From Bacteroidetes bacterium OLB9 (lineage in GTDB: Bacteria > Bacteroidota > Bacteroidia > Chitinophagales > Saprospiraceae): a DNA stretch of 43,100 nt. The stretch lies in NCBI GenBank assembly GCA_001567255.1, contig LNBW01000036.1:1-43100 (forward strand), read 5' to 3'. This document shows positions 18,415 through 27,500 of the stretch, piece by piece (position 1 is the stretch's first letter; every line of letters begins with the position of its first letter). The notes beneath the pieces were generated by a model. It did no database searches, was not told the origin of the DNA, and saw only the letters and a program-made list of their open reading frames with translations. A program made the translations under genes and the position numbers.

Positions 18415-19035
18415 ATGAAAGGATTAATCGGAAAGAAAATTGGCATGACCAGTATTTTCGATGCTAGTGGTAAGAATATAGCTTGCACTGTTATCGAAGC
18501 TCAACCCAATATTATCACTCAGGTGAAAACCAATGAGACAGATGGATATGATGCAATCCAATTGGGTTATGGAGAGGCAAAGGCTAAAAAAACAACAGCT
18601 GCATTGATGGGGCATTTTGCAAAAGCAAATACGACTCCTAAACAAAAGGCAGTTGAGTTCAGGAACTACTCACTGGATAAAAAATTAGGTGAGTCAGTGG
18701 ATATAACAGAACTTTTCTCTGAAGGCGATAAAGTGAGTGCCATAGGTACTTCTAAAGGAAAAGGATTTCAAGGCGTTGTGAAGCGACATAATTTTGGTGG
18801 TGTTGGACAATCTACACATGGTCAGCACAACAGACTTAGAGCACCGGGGTCTATTGGTTCTTCTGCTACGCCATCTAGAGTTTTTAAAGGATTAAAGATG
18901 GCAGGCCAAATGGGTAATGTCAGAGTTAAGACTAAGAATTTGAAAATAGTTAAACTTTTACCTGAAAAGAATCTGATCTTGATTCAAGGTTCAGTTCCAG
19001 GTTATAAAGGTTCATTTGTAATCATTGAAAAATAA
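18415..19035 (+). CDS. rplC: 50S ribosomal protein L3
   Basis: The 206-residue product opens [20 protein letters not shown] and carries the central extension [13 protein letters not shown] with [18 protein letters not shown], which reaches toward the peptidyl-transferase centre. L3 is an early assembly protein of the large subunit. Only 5 bases separate it from rplD. Confidence 0.98.
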   Translation: MKGLIGKKIGMTSIFDASGKNIACTVIEAQPNIITQVKTNETDGYDAIQLGYGEAKAKKTTAALMGHFAKANTTPKQKAVEFRNYSLDKKLGESVDITELFSEGDKVSAIGTSKGKGFQGVVKRHNFGGVGQSTHGQHNRLRAPGSIGSSATPSRVFKGLKMAGQMGNVRVKTKNLKIVKLLPEKNLILIQGSVPGYKGSFVIIEK

Positions 19036-19040
19036 GAAAA

Positions 19041-19670
19041 ATGAAACTTGATGTTCTAAATATTCAGGGAAAAAGTACAGGCAGAAGTGTTGAATTGCCT
19101 GAAGATATATTTGGCATCGAACCTAATGCTCATGCAGTGTATCTGGCTGTAAAGCAGTACTATGCTGCTCAACGTCAGGGTACCCATAAAGCAAAGGAGA
19201 AATGGGAAATTGCCAGAACAACTAAAAAACTCAAAAGGCAAAAGGGTACAGGTACTGCCAGAGCAGGATCTATGAAGTCACCTTTATTCCGTGGTGGTGG
19301 TCGAGTATTTGGACCTAAACCTAGAAACTATTCAATCAAATTGAATAAGAAGATTAAGGAGTTGGCCAGAAACTCAGCTTATGCACATAAGTATTCTACC
19401 GGATCACTTATCGTAGTTGAAGATTTTACTATTGATACACCTAAGACTAAAGAATTTAAGGGTATATTGAATAATTTGCAGATCTCCGGTAAGTCTTTAT
19501 TGGTTACTTCTGAATTGAATAGAAATGTGTATCTCTCAGGTCGTAATTTACCTGGCGCTGCCATCAAAGCACTGAATGAGACTAGTACTTATGATATTGT
19601 AAAGGCTGATGTGCTTATCATTTCAGAAAAATCAGTAGGACAGCTTGCTGCTGCATACGATCAAAATTAA
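19041..19670 (+). CDS. rplD: 50S ribosomal protein L4
   Basis: The 209-residue product contains the tunnel-loop motif KKLKRQKGTGTARAGS and RGGGRVFGPKPRNY, which line the nascent peptide exit tunnel. In enterobacteria L4 represses the S10 operon; whether that happens here is unknown. It lies between rplC and rplW. Confidence 0.98.
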   Translation: MKLDVLNIQGKSTGRSVELPEDIFGIEPNAHAVYLAVKQYYAAQRQGTHKAKEKWEIARTTKKLKRQKGTGTARAGSMKSPLFRGGGRVFGPKPRNYSIKLNKKIKELARNSAYAHKYSTGSLIVVEDFTIDTPKTKEFKGILNNLQISGKSLLVTSELNRNVYLSGRNLPGAAIKALNETSTYDIVKADVLIISEKSVGQLAAAYDQN

Positions 19671-19681
19671 AAATACAGAAA

Positions 19682-19988
19682 ATGTCTAGAAGTATTTTAA
19701 TAAAACCGATTATTTCAGAGAAGTCAGAAAGATTGACTAGTAAAGGCAATCAATATACTTTTATGGTGGATAAAAAGGCCAATAAGCTTGAAATTAAAAA
19801 AGCTGTTGAGGCTATGTTTTCAACCAATGTTGTAAACGTTAATACAGCGGTTGCACCAGCAAAATCAAGACAACGAAACACTAAAAAGTGGTGTGGTTAG
19901 AGGTAGTTTACGAGCTTTTAAAAAGGCTTATGTGACACTTGCTGAAGGTGAAGAGCTTGATATTTATGGTAGTTCTGACGAAAATTAA
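19682..19988 (+). CDS. rplW: 50S ribosomal protein L23 (frame broken by one extra A)
   Basis: The first frame reads MSRSILIKPIISEKSERLT and correct L23 sequence up to about codon 68, then stops at 19900 after a short nonsense tail. Removing one A from the A5 run at 19883-19887 restores KSGVVRGSLRAFKKAYVTLA and an end at TAA 19986, giving 101 residues, normal for L23. L23 lines the tunnel exit and docks trigger factor and SRP. As the gene is essential and usually single-copy, a sequencing error or transcript slippage is far more likely than true loss. Confidence 0.9.
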
Positions 19989-20017
19989 TTAATAGCTATA
20001 TTTAAAAAGTATAAGCA

Positions 20018-20839
20018 ATGGCAATTAAAAAATACAAACCGGTAACACCTGGTCTACGAACAAAAATCACTGTAGATTATTCTGATTTGACAGTTGATAG
20101 GCCTCATAAAAGTCTTACAAAAGGAAAGAGTAAAAGTGGTGGTAGAAATCACGTAGGTAAGATGACCATGAGGCAGTTAGGAGGTGGTGCTAAGAGAAAA
20201 TATAGAGTGATTGACTTTAAGAGAGATAAAGAAGGAATTCCTGGAAAAGTAGCGACGCTTGAATATGATCCAAATCGTACAGCATTTATTGCTTTAATTA
20301 ACTATGCTGATGGGGAGAAAAGATACATCATTGCTCCACACCAAATTAAAGTAGGTGACGTAATTATGTCAGGAGAGAAAGCAACACCCGATACAGGTAA
20401 TGCAATGTATTTTTCTGCAATTCCACTTGGTACAGATGTTTTTAACATCGAGATGGTACCGGGAAAAGGTGCTGCACTTGCTAGAAGTGCCGGTTCATAT
20501 GCTACCATGATGGGTAGAGAAGGTAAATATGCTATCATTAAATTGCCATCTGGAGAAGTAAGAAAAGTATTGTTGACTTGCAAAGCTGTAATAGGTAGAG
20601 CTTCTAATCCTGATCATAGTCATGAAGTGTTAGGTAAGGCAGGAAGAACCAGGTGGATGGGTAAGCGATCAAGAGTTAGAGGTGTAGCTATGAACCCTGT
20701 AGATCACCCTATGGGTGGTGGTGAAGGTAGAGCTTCAGGAGGTCACCCGAGATCACGTACAGGAATTATGGCTAAGGGTGAGAAAACTCGAAATGTCAAG
20801 AAGGCATCAACAAAATTAATTATTTCAAAACGTAAGTAA
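20018..20839 (+). CDS. rplB: 50S ribosomal protein L2
   Basis: The 273-residue product opens [14 protein letters not shown] and ends with the conserved [18 protein letters not shown] motif that includes the histidine close to the peptidyl-transferase centre. L2 helps join the subunits and fold 23S rRNA. Length is standard. It is followed after 8 bases by rpsS. Confidence 0.98.
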   Translation: MAIKKYKPVTPGLRTKITVDYSDLTVDRPHKSLTKGKSKSGGRNHVGKMTMRQLGGGAKRKYRVIDFKRDKEGIPGKVATLEYDPNRTAFIALINYADGEKRYIIAPHQIKVGDVIMSGEKATPDTGNAMYFSAIPLGTDVFNIEMVPGKGAALARSAGSYATMMGREGKYAIIKLPSGEVRKVLLTCKAVIGRASNPDHSHEVLGKAGRTRWMGKRSRVRGVAMNPVDHPMGGGEGRASGGHPRSRTGIMAKGEKTRNVKKASTKLIISKRK

Positions 20840-20847
20840 TATAAAAG

Positions 20848-21114
20848 ATGGCTAGATCTATAAAAAAAGGACCTTATGTTTACCATAAACTGCTTGAAAA
20901 AGTAGAGAAGGCAAATGAGAGTAGCAAAAAGGCAGTTATCAAAACCTGGTCTAGAGCTTCGATGATTATTCCAGATATGATTGGTAATACGATCGCAGTT
21001 CATAATGGTAGAACTTTTATTCCGGTATTTATCACTGAAAACATGGTGGGACACAAATTAGGTGAGTTTGCGCCAACTAGAACTTTCAAAGGCCATGCCG
21101 GTAACAAAAAATAA
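20848..21114 (+). CDS. rpsS: 30S ribosomal protein S19
   Basis: The 88-residue product starts [20 protein letters not shown] and contains [14 protein letters not shown] and the C-terminal [19 protein letters not shown]19 sits in the small-subunit head beside S13 and takes part in bridge B1a. Length is normal. Confidence 0.98.
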   Translation: MARSIKKGPYVYHKLLEKVEKANESSKKAVIKTWSRASMIIPDMIGNTIAVHNGRTFIPVFITENMVGHKLGEFAPTRTFKGHAGNKK

Positions 21115-21148
21115 TTAATAAAAGAGCAATAGCGTAAAGTAAATAAAT

Positions 21149-21505
21149 ATGGAAGCACTTGCGATATTAAGAAATTGTCCGATGTCTGCCAGAAAAATGC
21201 GACTAGTTGTGGATAATATTAGAGGAAAATCAGTCGATGATTCTTTAAATATACTAAAGTACACTAATAAAGAAGCAGCAACATGGCTTGAAAAGTTGGT
21301 TTTATCAGCCATCTCAAACTGGTCAGTAAAAGCAGACACTTCTAGTCCTGAAGACTATAAGCTATATATTAAAAAGGCTTATGTGGATGGAGGATCTTCT
21401 TTGAAAAGATTTCAACCTGCACCGCACGGTAGAGCTAATAGAATTAGAAAGCGCATGAATCACGTGACGATTGTGGTTGAGAATAAAATAAGTTTAGAAG
21501 AATAA
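21149..21505 (+). CDS. rplV: 50S ribosomal protein L22
   Basis: The 118-residue product contains NCPMSARKMRLVVDNIRGKS and the beta-hairpin FQPAPHGRANRIRKRMNHVT that lines the exit tunnel near the macrolide site. It lies between rpsS and rpsC, the usual place. No change in the tunnel loop stands out. Confidence 0.98.
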   Translation: MEALAILRNCPMSARKMRLVVDNIRGKSVDDSLNILKYTNKEAATWLEKLVLSAISNWSVKADTSSPEDYKLYIKKAYVDGGSSLKRFQPAPHGRANRIRKRMNHVTIVVENKISLEE

Positions 21506-21532
21506 AATAATTAATATTAAATATCAATTTCA

Positions 21533-22297
21533 ATGGGTCAAAAGACAAATCCGATTGGTAATAGATTAGGAATCATCAGAGGATGGGACTCTAGCTGGTA
21601 TGGAGGGAATGAATTTGCTCAAAGAGTAGTAGAGGATGAAAAGATCAGAGTTTACCTCAATGCAAGAATCCAGAAAGGCGGAATTTCGAAAATTGTTATC
21701 GAAAGGACACTCAAAAGAATAACAGTGACAATACATACTTCTCGTCCGGGTATTATCATAGGAAAAGGTGGACAAGAAGTGGACAGAGTCAAAGAAGAGC
21801 TGAAGAAGTTGACAGGTAAGGATGTCCAGATAAATATCATAGAGATTCGTAAGCCTGAGATTGATGCGGCGATCGTAGGAGAAACCATTGCTAAGCAGAT
21901 TGAATCTAGGATTAATTATAAAAGGGCTATTAAGATGTCTATTCAATCAGCTATGAGAGCTGGAGCTGAAGGTATTAAGGTGAGAGTAAGCGGGAGATTG
22001 AATGGGGCTGAAATGGCACGAAGTGAAGAATTTAAGGATGGTCGTACACCACTGCACACTTTTAGAGCAGATATTGATTATGCACATAAAGAAGCGTTAA
22101 CAGTGTATGGAAAGATAGGTATCAAGACCTGGATTTGCAAAGGTGAAGTGCTTGAGAAAAGAGATTTATCACCTAATGCAGGTGTAAGTAAGACTAATTC
22201 AGAAGGACATGGAGATCATAAGGTAGATAGAAGAGGAGACAGAAGGGGCGGAGACCGAAGAGGTAATAGTAGAAGAGGTGAAAACAGAAAAAGATAG
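21533..22297 (+). CDS. rpsC: 30S ribosomal protein S3
   Basis: The 254-residue product starts [20 protein letters not shown] and contains the KH motif [21 protein letters not shown]3 lies at the mRNA entry site and helps unwind messages. After the conserved [15 protein letters not shown] block it has a low-complexity tail of repeated RRG/DRRGG units (from about residue 230), longer than in E. coli; arginine-glycine tails of this type occur in other Bacteroidota. A 73-base gap with promoter-like signals follows. Confidence 0.97.
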   Translation: MGQKTNPIGNRLGIIRGWDSSWYGGNEFAQRVVEDEKIRVYLNARIQKGGISKIVIERTLKRITVTIHTSRPGIIIGKGGQEVDRVKEELKKLTGKDVQINIIEIRKPEIDAAIVGETIAKQIESRINYKRAIKMSIQSAMRAGAEGIKVRVSGRLNGAEMARSEEFKDGRTPLHTFRADIDYAHKEALTVYGKIGIKTWICKGEVLEKRDLSPNAGVSKTNSEGHGDHKVDRRGDRRGGDRRGNSRRGENRKR

Positions 22298-22318
22298 AAT
22301 AAAATTGTAAAATATTTT

Positions 22319-22350
22319 TTACCTTTGCGGCACTTTTCTAAAAAAGGTAA
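22319..22350 (+). promoter_or_regulatory. Internal promoter element and hairpin before rplP
   Basis: TACCTTTG (22320-22327) followed by CGGC matches the -7 consensus. The same bases form the left arm of a stem, TTACCTTT (22319-22326) with AAAGGTAA (22343-22350). The gap between rpsC and rplP is 73 bases, wide for this cluster. The -33 box is poor. Confidence 0.5.
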
Positions 22351-22370
22351 TTTTTTAAAGATAACAGAAT

Positions 22371-22790
22371 ATGTTACAACCAAAAAGAACGAAATACAGA
22401 AAGCAGCATAAAATGAATCCCAAAGGGATAGCTGTTAAGGGCAGCACGATATCTTTTGGATCTTTTGGGCTTAAGTCACTAGAGATTGGACGGATAACAA
22501 GCAGACAGTTGGAATCTGCCAGGATCGCAATGACTAGGTATATGAAAAGGGAAGGGAAAGTGTGGATCAGAATTTTTCCTGATAAGCCAATCACAGCTAA
22601 ACCTGCTGAAGTACGTATGGGTAAAGGAAAGGGAGCTTTGGATCACTGGGTAGCAGTTGTAAAGCCGGGTAAGATAATGTTTGAAATCGATGGTGTTCCT
22701 ACAGAGGTTGCTGTTGAGGCACTTAGACTGGCTGCGCAAAAACTGCCGGTACAAACAAAAACAGTTGTAAGAACCGATTATAGCGAATAA
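22371..22790 (+). CDS. rplP: 50S ribosomal protein L16
   Basis: The 139-residue product starts [14 protein letters not shown] and contains the conserved [20 protein letters not shown] and [20 protein letters not shown] segments. L16 supports the A-site of the large subunit and is a late assembly protein. It may be partly driven by the TACCTTTG element just upstream. Confidence 0.98.
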   Translation: MLQPKRTKYRKQHKMNPKGIAVKGSTISFGSFGLKSLEIGRITSRQLESARIAMTRYMKREGKVWIRIFPDKPITAKPAEVRMGKGKGALDHWVAVVKPGKIMFEIDGVPTEVAVEALRLAAQKLPVQTKTVVRTDYSE

Positions 22791-22807
22791 TAAAATTTAA
22801 AGCTGAC

Positions 22808-23062
22808 ATGGCATCTAAGAAATATTCAGAACTTCAAAATCTGACCGTAGATACACTTAAAGAAGAGTTAGGTCAGGCTCGTGAGAACTTGAATCGTATT
22901 AAGTTTGATCATGGAGCACGAGGATTGGAAAATCCTGGTGAGATTCAATCAGTTAAGAAAGAAATCGCTCACCTGCTCACAGAATTGAGAGCTAGAGAGA
23001 TTAATGACATGACTCCTGAGGAGTTAAGTAAGAGGTCAAGAATCAGATTGAGAAGAAAATAA
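22808..23062 (+). CDS. rpmC: 50S ribosomal protein L29
   Basis: The 84-residue two-helix protein contains TVDTLKEELGQARENLNRIK and the IQSVKKEIAHLLTELRARE helix. L29 lies next to L23 at the tunnel exit. It is about 15 residues longer than most L29 proteins, because of a charged tail (MTPEELSKRSRIRLRRK). It is followed by rpsQ as usual. Confidence 0.95.
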   Translation: MASKKYSELQNLTVDTLKEELGQARENLNRIKFDHGARGLENPGEIQSVKKEIAHLLTELRAREINDMTPEELSKRSRIRLRRK

Positions 23063-23083
23063 TAACAGATAAACTGAAGTCCA

Positions 23084-23341
23084 ATGGCTGAGAAAGCATT
23101 AAACAAGGTAAGAATAGGAGTGGTATCTAGTAATAAAATGGATAAGACCATTACAGTCTTGATTGAAAGAAAACTGAAACACCCTATTTATGGAAAGTTC
23201 GTTAAGAAGTCCAAAAAATTCTTCGCACACGATGAAAATAATGAGTGTAACGAAGGAGACACTGTTAAGATAACAGAAACCAGACCTCTCAGTAAGAATA
23301 AAAGCTGGAAACTGGTTGAAATCATAGAAAAAGCGAAATAA
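23084..23341 (+). CDS. rpsQ: 30S ribosomal protein S17
   Basis: The 85-residue OB-fold protein contains [38 protein letters not shown] and the [16 protein letters not shown] end. S17 binds early to the 5' domain of 16S rRNA. Position and length are standard. Confidence 0.98.
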   Translation: MAEKALNKVRIGVVSSNKMDKTITVLIERKLKHPIYGKFVKKSKKFFAHDENNECNEGDTVKITETRPLSKNKSWKLVEIIEKAK

Positions 23342-23360
23342 ATATTTAAAATTATTAGTC

Positions 23361-23726
23361 ATGATCCAGCAAGAGTCAAGATTAAAAGTAGCTGATAATA
23401 GTGGAGCGAAAGAAGTATTGTGTATTCGTGTTTTAGGAGGCACAAAACGAAGATATGCTTCAATCGGGGATAAAATTGTGGTCACAGTTAAGTCAGCTAC
23501 ACCTACAGGAATTAAAAAAGGAACTGTAACCAAAGCTGTTATAGTACGTACAACTAAAGAAATCAGAAGAAAGGATGGTTCATATATCCGATTTGACGAT
23601 AATGCGGTTGTTCTACTCAACAATGCTGATGAGCCTAGAGGTTCTCGTATTTTTGGCCCTGTAGCTAGAGAGCTGAGAGATCGTAATTATATGCGTATTG
23701 TATCACTAGCACCTGAAGTGCTATAA
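23361..23726 (+). CDS. rplN: 50S ribosomal protein L14
   Basis: The 121-residue product starts [20 protein letters not shown] and keeps the [20 protein letters not shown] block. L14 forms bridges with 16S rRNA and is the binding site of RsfS in other bacteria. It is the first gene of the classic spc part of the cluster. Confidence 0.98.
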   Translation: MIQQESRLKVADNSGAKEVLCIRVLGGTKRRYASIGDKIVVTVKSATPTGIKKGTVTKAVIVRTTKEIRRKDGSYIRFDDNAVVLLNNADEPRGSRIFGPVARELRDRNYMRIVSLAPEVL

Positions 23727-23737
23727 TAATATAAGAA

Positions 23738-24067
23738 ATGGCAGCGAAGCGTTTTGCACCTAAGTTAAAAATAAAGACCGGCGACAAGGTTGTTATCATA
23801 GCCGGAGCGAATAAAGGCCAGAAAGGCGAAGTAGTAGAAGTGTTTCCGAAGGAAAACCGAGCTATCGTCAATGGTGTGAATCTTGTTAAAAAGCATACTA
23901 AAGGAACTGAGGAGAATCCTGGAGGAATCAATGAGATTGAAGCTCCAATCCACATTTCCAACATGATGCTTGTTGATGGCAAGACCGGAGAACCTACGCG
24001 TGTAGGCAGAAAACTTGTTGATGGCAAGTTGGTAAGGTATTCTAAAAAAATCAGGAGAAATTATTAA
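23738..24067 (+). CDS. rplX: 50S ribosomal protein L24
   Basis: The 109-residue product contains the KOW motif [20 protein letters not shown] and the later [19 protein letters not shown] segment. L24 starts large-subunit assembly on the 5' end of 23S rRNA. It is followed after 3 bases by rplE, so translation is probably coupled. Confidence 0.98.
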   Translation: MAAKRFAPKLKIKTGDKVVIIAGANKGQKGEVVEVFPKENRAIVNGVNLVKKHTKGTEENPGGINEIEAPIHISNMMLVDGKTGEPTRVGRKLVDGKLVRYSKKIRRNY

Positions 24068-24070
24068 GTA

Positions 24071-24628
24071 ATGAGTTACGTACCTAGACTTAAGCAAAAA
24101 TATAACGAAGAGATTATTGGTAAACTGAGAGAGCAGTTTAACTATAAGTCTGTTATGCAAGTGCCTAAATTGCTGAAAATTAGTGTTAATCAAGGTGTAG
24201 GATCAGCTACGCAAGATAAGAAACTAGTTGATATAGCATTAGGCGAAATGACCACAATCACAGGTCAAAAGGCAGTGCCTACAATTGCGACCAAATCAGT
24301 ATCTAACTTCAAACTGAGAGAAGGTATGCCGATCGGAGCACGCGTGACTTTGAGAGATAGAATGATGTATGAGTTTTTAGATAGACTCATTACCATTGCC
24401 CTTCCACGTGTGCGAGATTTCAGAGGTATCAATGATAAAAGTTTTGATGGTAGGGGTAATTACACCTTGGGCATCAAAGAGCAAATCATTTTTCCGGAGA
24501 TAGACATTGATAAAATCAATAAAATTACCGGTATGGATATTACTTTTGTAACAAGTGCTAAAACAGATGCGGAGGCGTTTGCATTGCTGAAAGAGTTAGG
24601 GCTACCATTTAAGAACCAAAATAATTAA
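24071..24628 (+). CDS. rplE: 50S ribosomal protein L5
   Basis: The 185-residue product contains [36 protein letters not shown] and [17 protein letters not shown]5 carries 5S rRNA into the large subunit and contacts the P-site tRNA. Its stop and the rpsN start are only 6 bases apart. Confidence 0.98.
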   Translation: MSYVPRLKQKYNEEIIGKLREQFNYKSVMQVPKLLKISVNQGVGSATQDKKLVDIALGEMTTITGQKAVPTIATKSVSNFKLREGMPIGARVTLRDRMMYEFLDRLITIALPRVRDFRGINDKSFDGRGNYTLGIKEQIIFPEIDIDKINKITGMDITFVTSAKTDAEAFALLKELGLPFKNQNN

Positions 24629-24634
24629 TCCATT

Positions 24635-24904
24635 ATGGCTAGAAAAGCGGTTATAGCAAGAGAAATAAAAAGACAGAGGCTTGTTGAAAAGTATGCGGAA
24701 TTGCGCAAAAAATTGAAAGAAGAAGGTGATTATGAAGCACTAGATAAGCTTCCTAAAAATTCATCAAAAGTTAGATTGCACAACCGATGCAAACTTACAG
24801 GAAGACCTAAGGGTTATATTAGAAGATTCGGTATCAACCGTGTAACCTTCCGTAAGATGGCTAATGAAGGATTAATTCCGGGTATCACAAAGGCCAGCTG
24901 GTAA
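24635..24904 (+). CDS. rpsN: 30S ribosomal protein S14 (zinc-independent type)
   Basis: The 89-residue product contains [20 protein letters not shown] and ends [12 protein letters not shown]. It has the length of the long form and only one cysteine, so it is the C-minus type that does not bind zinc. S14 works in the head of the small subunit near S3 and S10. Confidence 0.98.
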   Translation: MARKAVIAREIKRQRLVEKYAELRKKLKEEGDYEALDKLPKNSSKVRLHNRCKLTGRPKGYIRRFGINRVTFRKMANEGLIPGITKASW

Positions 24905-24935
24905 TTTATTAAAATAAGTAGAATATTATAAAACA

Positions 24936-25340
24936 ATGATAGTAACAGATCCAATAGCAGATTTTCTAACAAGAATCAGAAATGCTCAACTTGCAGGTCA
25001 TAAAGTTGTGGAGATACCTGCTTCAAAAATGAAGAAGGCGATCACTGAGATTCTTTACGATCAAGGGTATATATTAAAGTATAAGTTTGATGACGAGGCT
25101 GGAAAGCAAGGTGTAATCAGTATTGCATTGAAGTACGATCCTGCTACTAAGAAACCTGTGATTAGAGAACTGGGAAGAATATCCAAATCATCATTGAGAC
25201 AGTATGCAGGATCACGTGAGATTCCACAGATCATTAATGGACTTGGAATTTGTATAGTTTCTACATCTAAAGGTGTCATGACAGACAAAGAAGCCAGACA
25301 ACAGAATGTAGGTGGAGAATTAATCTGTTACGTTTATTAA
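24936..25340 (+). CDS. rpsH: 30S ribosomal protein S8
   Basis: The 134-residue product starts MIVTDPIADFLTRIRNAQLA and ends with STSKGVMTDKEARQQNVGGE, the two conserved blocks of the family. S8 binds the central domain of 16S rRNA. In E. coli it represses the spc operon; regulation here is unknown. Confidence 0.98.
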   Translation: MIVTDPIADFLTRIRNAQLAGHKVVEIPASKMKKAITEILYDQGYILKYKFDDEAGKQGVISIALKYDPATKKPVIRELGRISKSSLRQYAGSREIPQIINGLGICIVSTSKGVMTDKEARQQNVGGELICYVY

Positions 25341-25361
25341 GAAAAATTAAAAATTCAGACC

Positions 25362-25919
25362 ATGTCACGAATTGGTAATTCAATAATCAATATTCCGAGT
25401 GGGGTTACTATCGATGTCTCTAAAGGGAATATGGTTACTGTAAAAGGTAATAAGGGCACTTTGAGCCAGCAAATAGATCACGATCTTAAATTAAAGATTG
25501 AGGATGGTACTCTTTCTGTGGAGAGACCAACAGACCAGAAAAGACACCGCGAAGTTCATGGATTGTCCCGGGCTTTGATAAACAATATGGTTGTTGGTGT
25601 TTCTGAGGGATTTACTAAAACGATGGAGCTCGTTGGGGTAGGTTACAGAGTAAGTAACACAGGAAATGTTCTTGAAATTAGTGTTGGATATTCTCACCCT
25701 TTATTGTTTGTTTTGCCGGAGGAGGTGAAAGTGACTACGAAGATGGAGAAAGGTGAGAACCCTACCATTATTCTCGAAAGTAGTGATAGGCAACTCTTAG
25801 GGCAGGTTTGTGCTAAGATAAGGTCATACAGAAAGCCAGAACCATATAAAGGTAAAGGTATTAAGTTTTCAGGAGAGCAGCTTAGGAGAAAAGCAGGTAA
25901 GACATCTGGTAAAAAATAA
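25362..25919 (+). CDS. rplF: 50S ribosomal protein L6
   Basis: The 185-residue product starts MSRIGNSIINIPSGV and has the signature block PEPYKGKGIKFSGEQLRRKAG near its end. L6 lies near the sarcin-ricin loop and the factor-binding site. Length is normal; it is followed by rplR. Confidence 0.98.
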   Translation: MSRIGNSIINIPSGVTIDVSKGNMVTVKGNKGTLSQQIDHDLKLKIEDGTLSVERPTDQKRHREVHGLSRALINNMVVGVSEGFTKTMELVGVGYRVSNTGNVLEISVGYSHPLLFVLPEEVKVTTKMEKGENPTIILESSDRQLLGQVCAKIRSYRKPEPYKGKGIKFSGEQLRRKAGKTSGKK

Positions 25920-25943
25920 TAATATAAATCTAATCTTTAAGAT

Positions 25944-26288
25944 ATGGATAGTAAAGTATATAATAGAACGAGAGTCAGATATAGAATCAGAAAAAAAGTT
26001 AGTGGTACGACCGAGAAGCCGAGGCTTTCAGTTTTCCGAAGTAATAAAGAAATTTATTGTCAATTGATTGATGATCTTAATGGTCGAACTATTGCAAGTG
26101 CAAGCTCTAAAGGCATCAAAGCTGAAGGTTCTAAAGTCAATATTGCTGCAGAAGTCGGCAAGGCTATTGCATCTAAAGCTAAGGCAGCAGGTATTGAACG
26201 CGTAGTATTTGACAGAGGAGGATGTCTATATCACGGTAGAGTAAAATCTTTGGCAGATGGCGCCAGAGAAGGAGGTTTAATTTTCTAA
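25944..26288 (+). CDS. rplR: 50S ribosomal protein L18
   Basis: The 114-residue product contains RPRLS-like core [20 protein letters not shown] and the end [21 protein letters not shown]18 binds 5S rRNA together with L5. Length and position are standard. Confidence 0.97.
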   Translation: MDSKVYNRTRVRYRIRKKVSGTTEKPRLSVFRSNKEIYCQLIDDLNGRTIASASSKGIKAEGSKVNIAAEVGKAIASKAKAAGIERVVFDRGGCLYHGRVKSLADGAREGGLIF

Positions 26289-26301
26289 ATTTAAGATAAA
26301 T

Positions 26302-26817
26302 ATGTCAACACCAGTAAGAACAAATCAAAACGAACCTGAACTGAAGGAAAAGTTGGTCAGCTTAGCCAGAGTGGCTAAGGTTACTAAAGGAGGTAGAACC
26401 TTCAGTTTTTCAGCATTAGTGGTTGTAGGTGACGAAAATGGAAGAGTAGGCCATGGTCTAGGAAAGGCACTGGAAGTTTCTGAATCAATTCAGAAAGCTG
26501 TTCAGGATGCTAAAAAGAACATGATCAAAGTAGAATTGCATAATAAGACTGTACCTCATGAACAAAAAGGTAAATATGGTGCGGGAAAGGTACTTATAAA
26601 GCCAGCTTCTGATGGTACAGGAGTTATTGCAGGTGATACTGTGAGAGCGGTACTGGAAATGGCAGGAGTACATAATGTACTGGCAAAGTCTATGGGATCT
26701 TCTAATCCTCATAATGTTGTAAAAGCAACGATGGATGCACTGACGAAGATGAGAAGTGCTAAACAAGTTGCAAAACAAAGAGGCATAGACATACAAAAGG
26801 TTTTTAACGGACAATAA
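26302..26817 (+). CDS. rpsE: 30S ribosomal protein S5
   Basis: The 171-residue product contains the double-stranded RNA-binding part with [20 protein letters not shown] and [20 protein letters not shown], then [20 protein letters not shown]5 acts at the mRNA entry and in decoding accuracy. It is followed by the very short rpmD. Confidence 0.98.
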   Translation: MSTPVRTNQNEPELKEKLVSLARVAKVTKGGRTFSFSALVVVGDENGRVGHGLGKALEVSESIQKAVQDAKKNMIKVELHNKTVPHEQKGKYGAGKVLIKPASDGTGVIAGDTVRAVLEMAGVHNVLAKSMGSSNPHNVVKATMDALTKMRSAKQVAKQRGIDIQKVFNGQ

Positions 26818-26831
26818 ATATTTAACCAGAA

Positions 26832-27011
26832 ATGGCACAGATTAAAATAACTCAGGTAAAGAGTACGATAGATAGAAGTAAACGTCAGAAAGCAACGATT
26901 GAAGCTTTAGGTATCAAAAAGTTGCACAATCCTGTGATCAAGGAAGCTACACCACAGATATTAGGTATGGTAGCTAAAGTTCAGCATTTATTGGTCGTAG
27001 AAGAAATATAG
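26832..27011 (+). CDS. rpmD: 50S ribosomal protein L30
   Basis: A 59-codon gene that starts MAQIKITQVKSTIDRSKRQK and continues ALGIKKLHNPVIKEATPQIL, the L30 signature, ending VVEEI. L30 is a small large-subunit protein found in this exact position between rpsE and rplO. Its stop is TAG at 27009-27011. Confidence 0.97.
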   Translation: MAQIKITQVKSTIDRSKRQKATIEALGIKKLHNPVIKEATPQILGMVAKVQHLLVVEEI

Positions 27012-27042
27012 GTTTAATTCTGATTAAAAAAATATCAAAGAG

Positions 27043-27489
27043 ATGAAGTTACATAATTTGACACCCGCTCCAGGCTCAAATAAGAAAGGTAAAGGTAGAG
27101 TTGGTAGAGGCGAAGGTAGTGGAACAGGTGGTACTGCTTCAAGAGGACATAAAGGGTCTAAATCTAGATCTGGTGATAAACTTAAAAGAGCTTTTGAGGG
27201 TGGTCAGATGCCGCTGCAAATGCGTCTTCCTAAGAGAGGGTTTAAAAACATCAATAATGTTACTTATATCCCGCTTAATGTGTCAAGGCTTCAGGAGATT
27301 CATGATAACTATGGTTTGACTGAAATTTCTAAAGTGACACTTTACAACGAAGGAATTATCAATAGAGGCGATAAAGTTAAAGTTCTTGGTAATGGTGAGA
27401 TCACAGCTAAACTCACTGTAAATGTAGATGCTTTTTCAGCTACGGCTAAAACTAAGATTGAGGCAGCCGGTGGTACTGTAAATGCTTAA
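27043..27489 (+). CDS. rplO: 50S ribosomal protein L15
   Basis: The 148-residue product has the glycine- and arginine-rich N-terminus (KKGKGRVGRGEGSGTGGTAS, then RGHKGSKSRSG) and the later FEGGQMPLQMRLPKRGFKN motif. L15 is a late assembly protein that threads through 23S rRNA. It is followed after 11 bases by secY. Confidence 0.98.
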   Translation: MKLHNLTPAPGSNKKGKGRVGRGEGSGTGGTASRGHKGSKSRSGDKLKRAFEGGQMPLQMRLPKRGFKNINNVTYIPLNVSRLQEIHDNYGLTEISKVTLYNEGIINRGDKVKVLGNGEITAKLTVNVDAFSATAKTKIEAAGGTVNA

Positions 27490-27500
27490 TAACTTAAAAC

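Noticed and set aside
27101..27319. Second frame inside rplO
   Set aside because: It is a shadow frame of the glycine/arginine-rich L15 start with no ribosome-binding site or family match.
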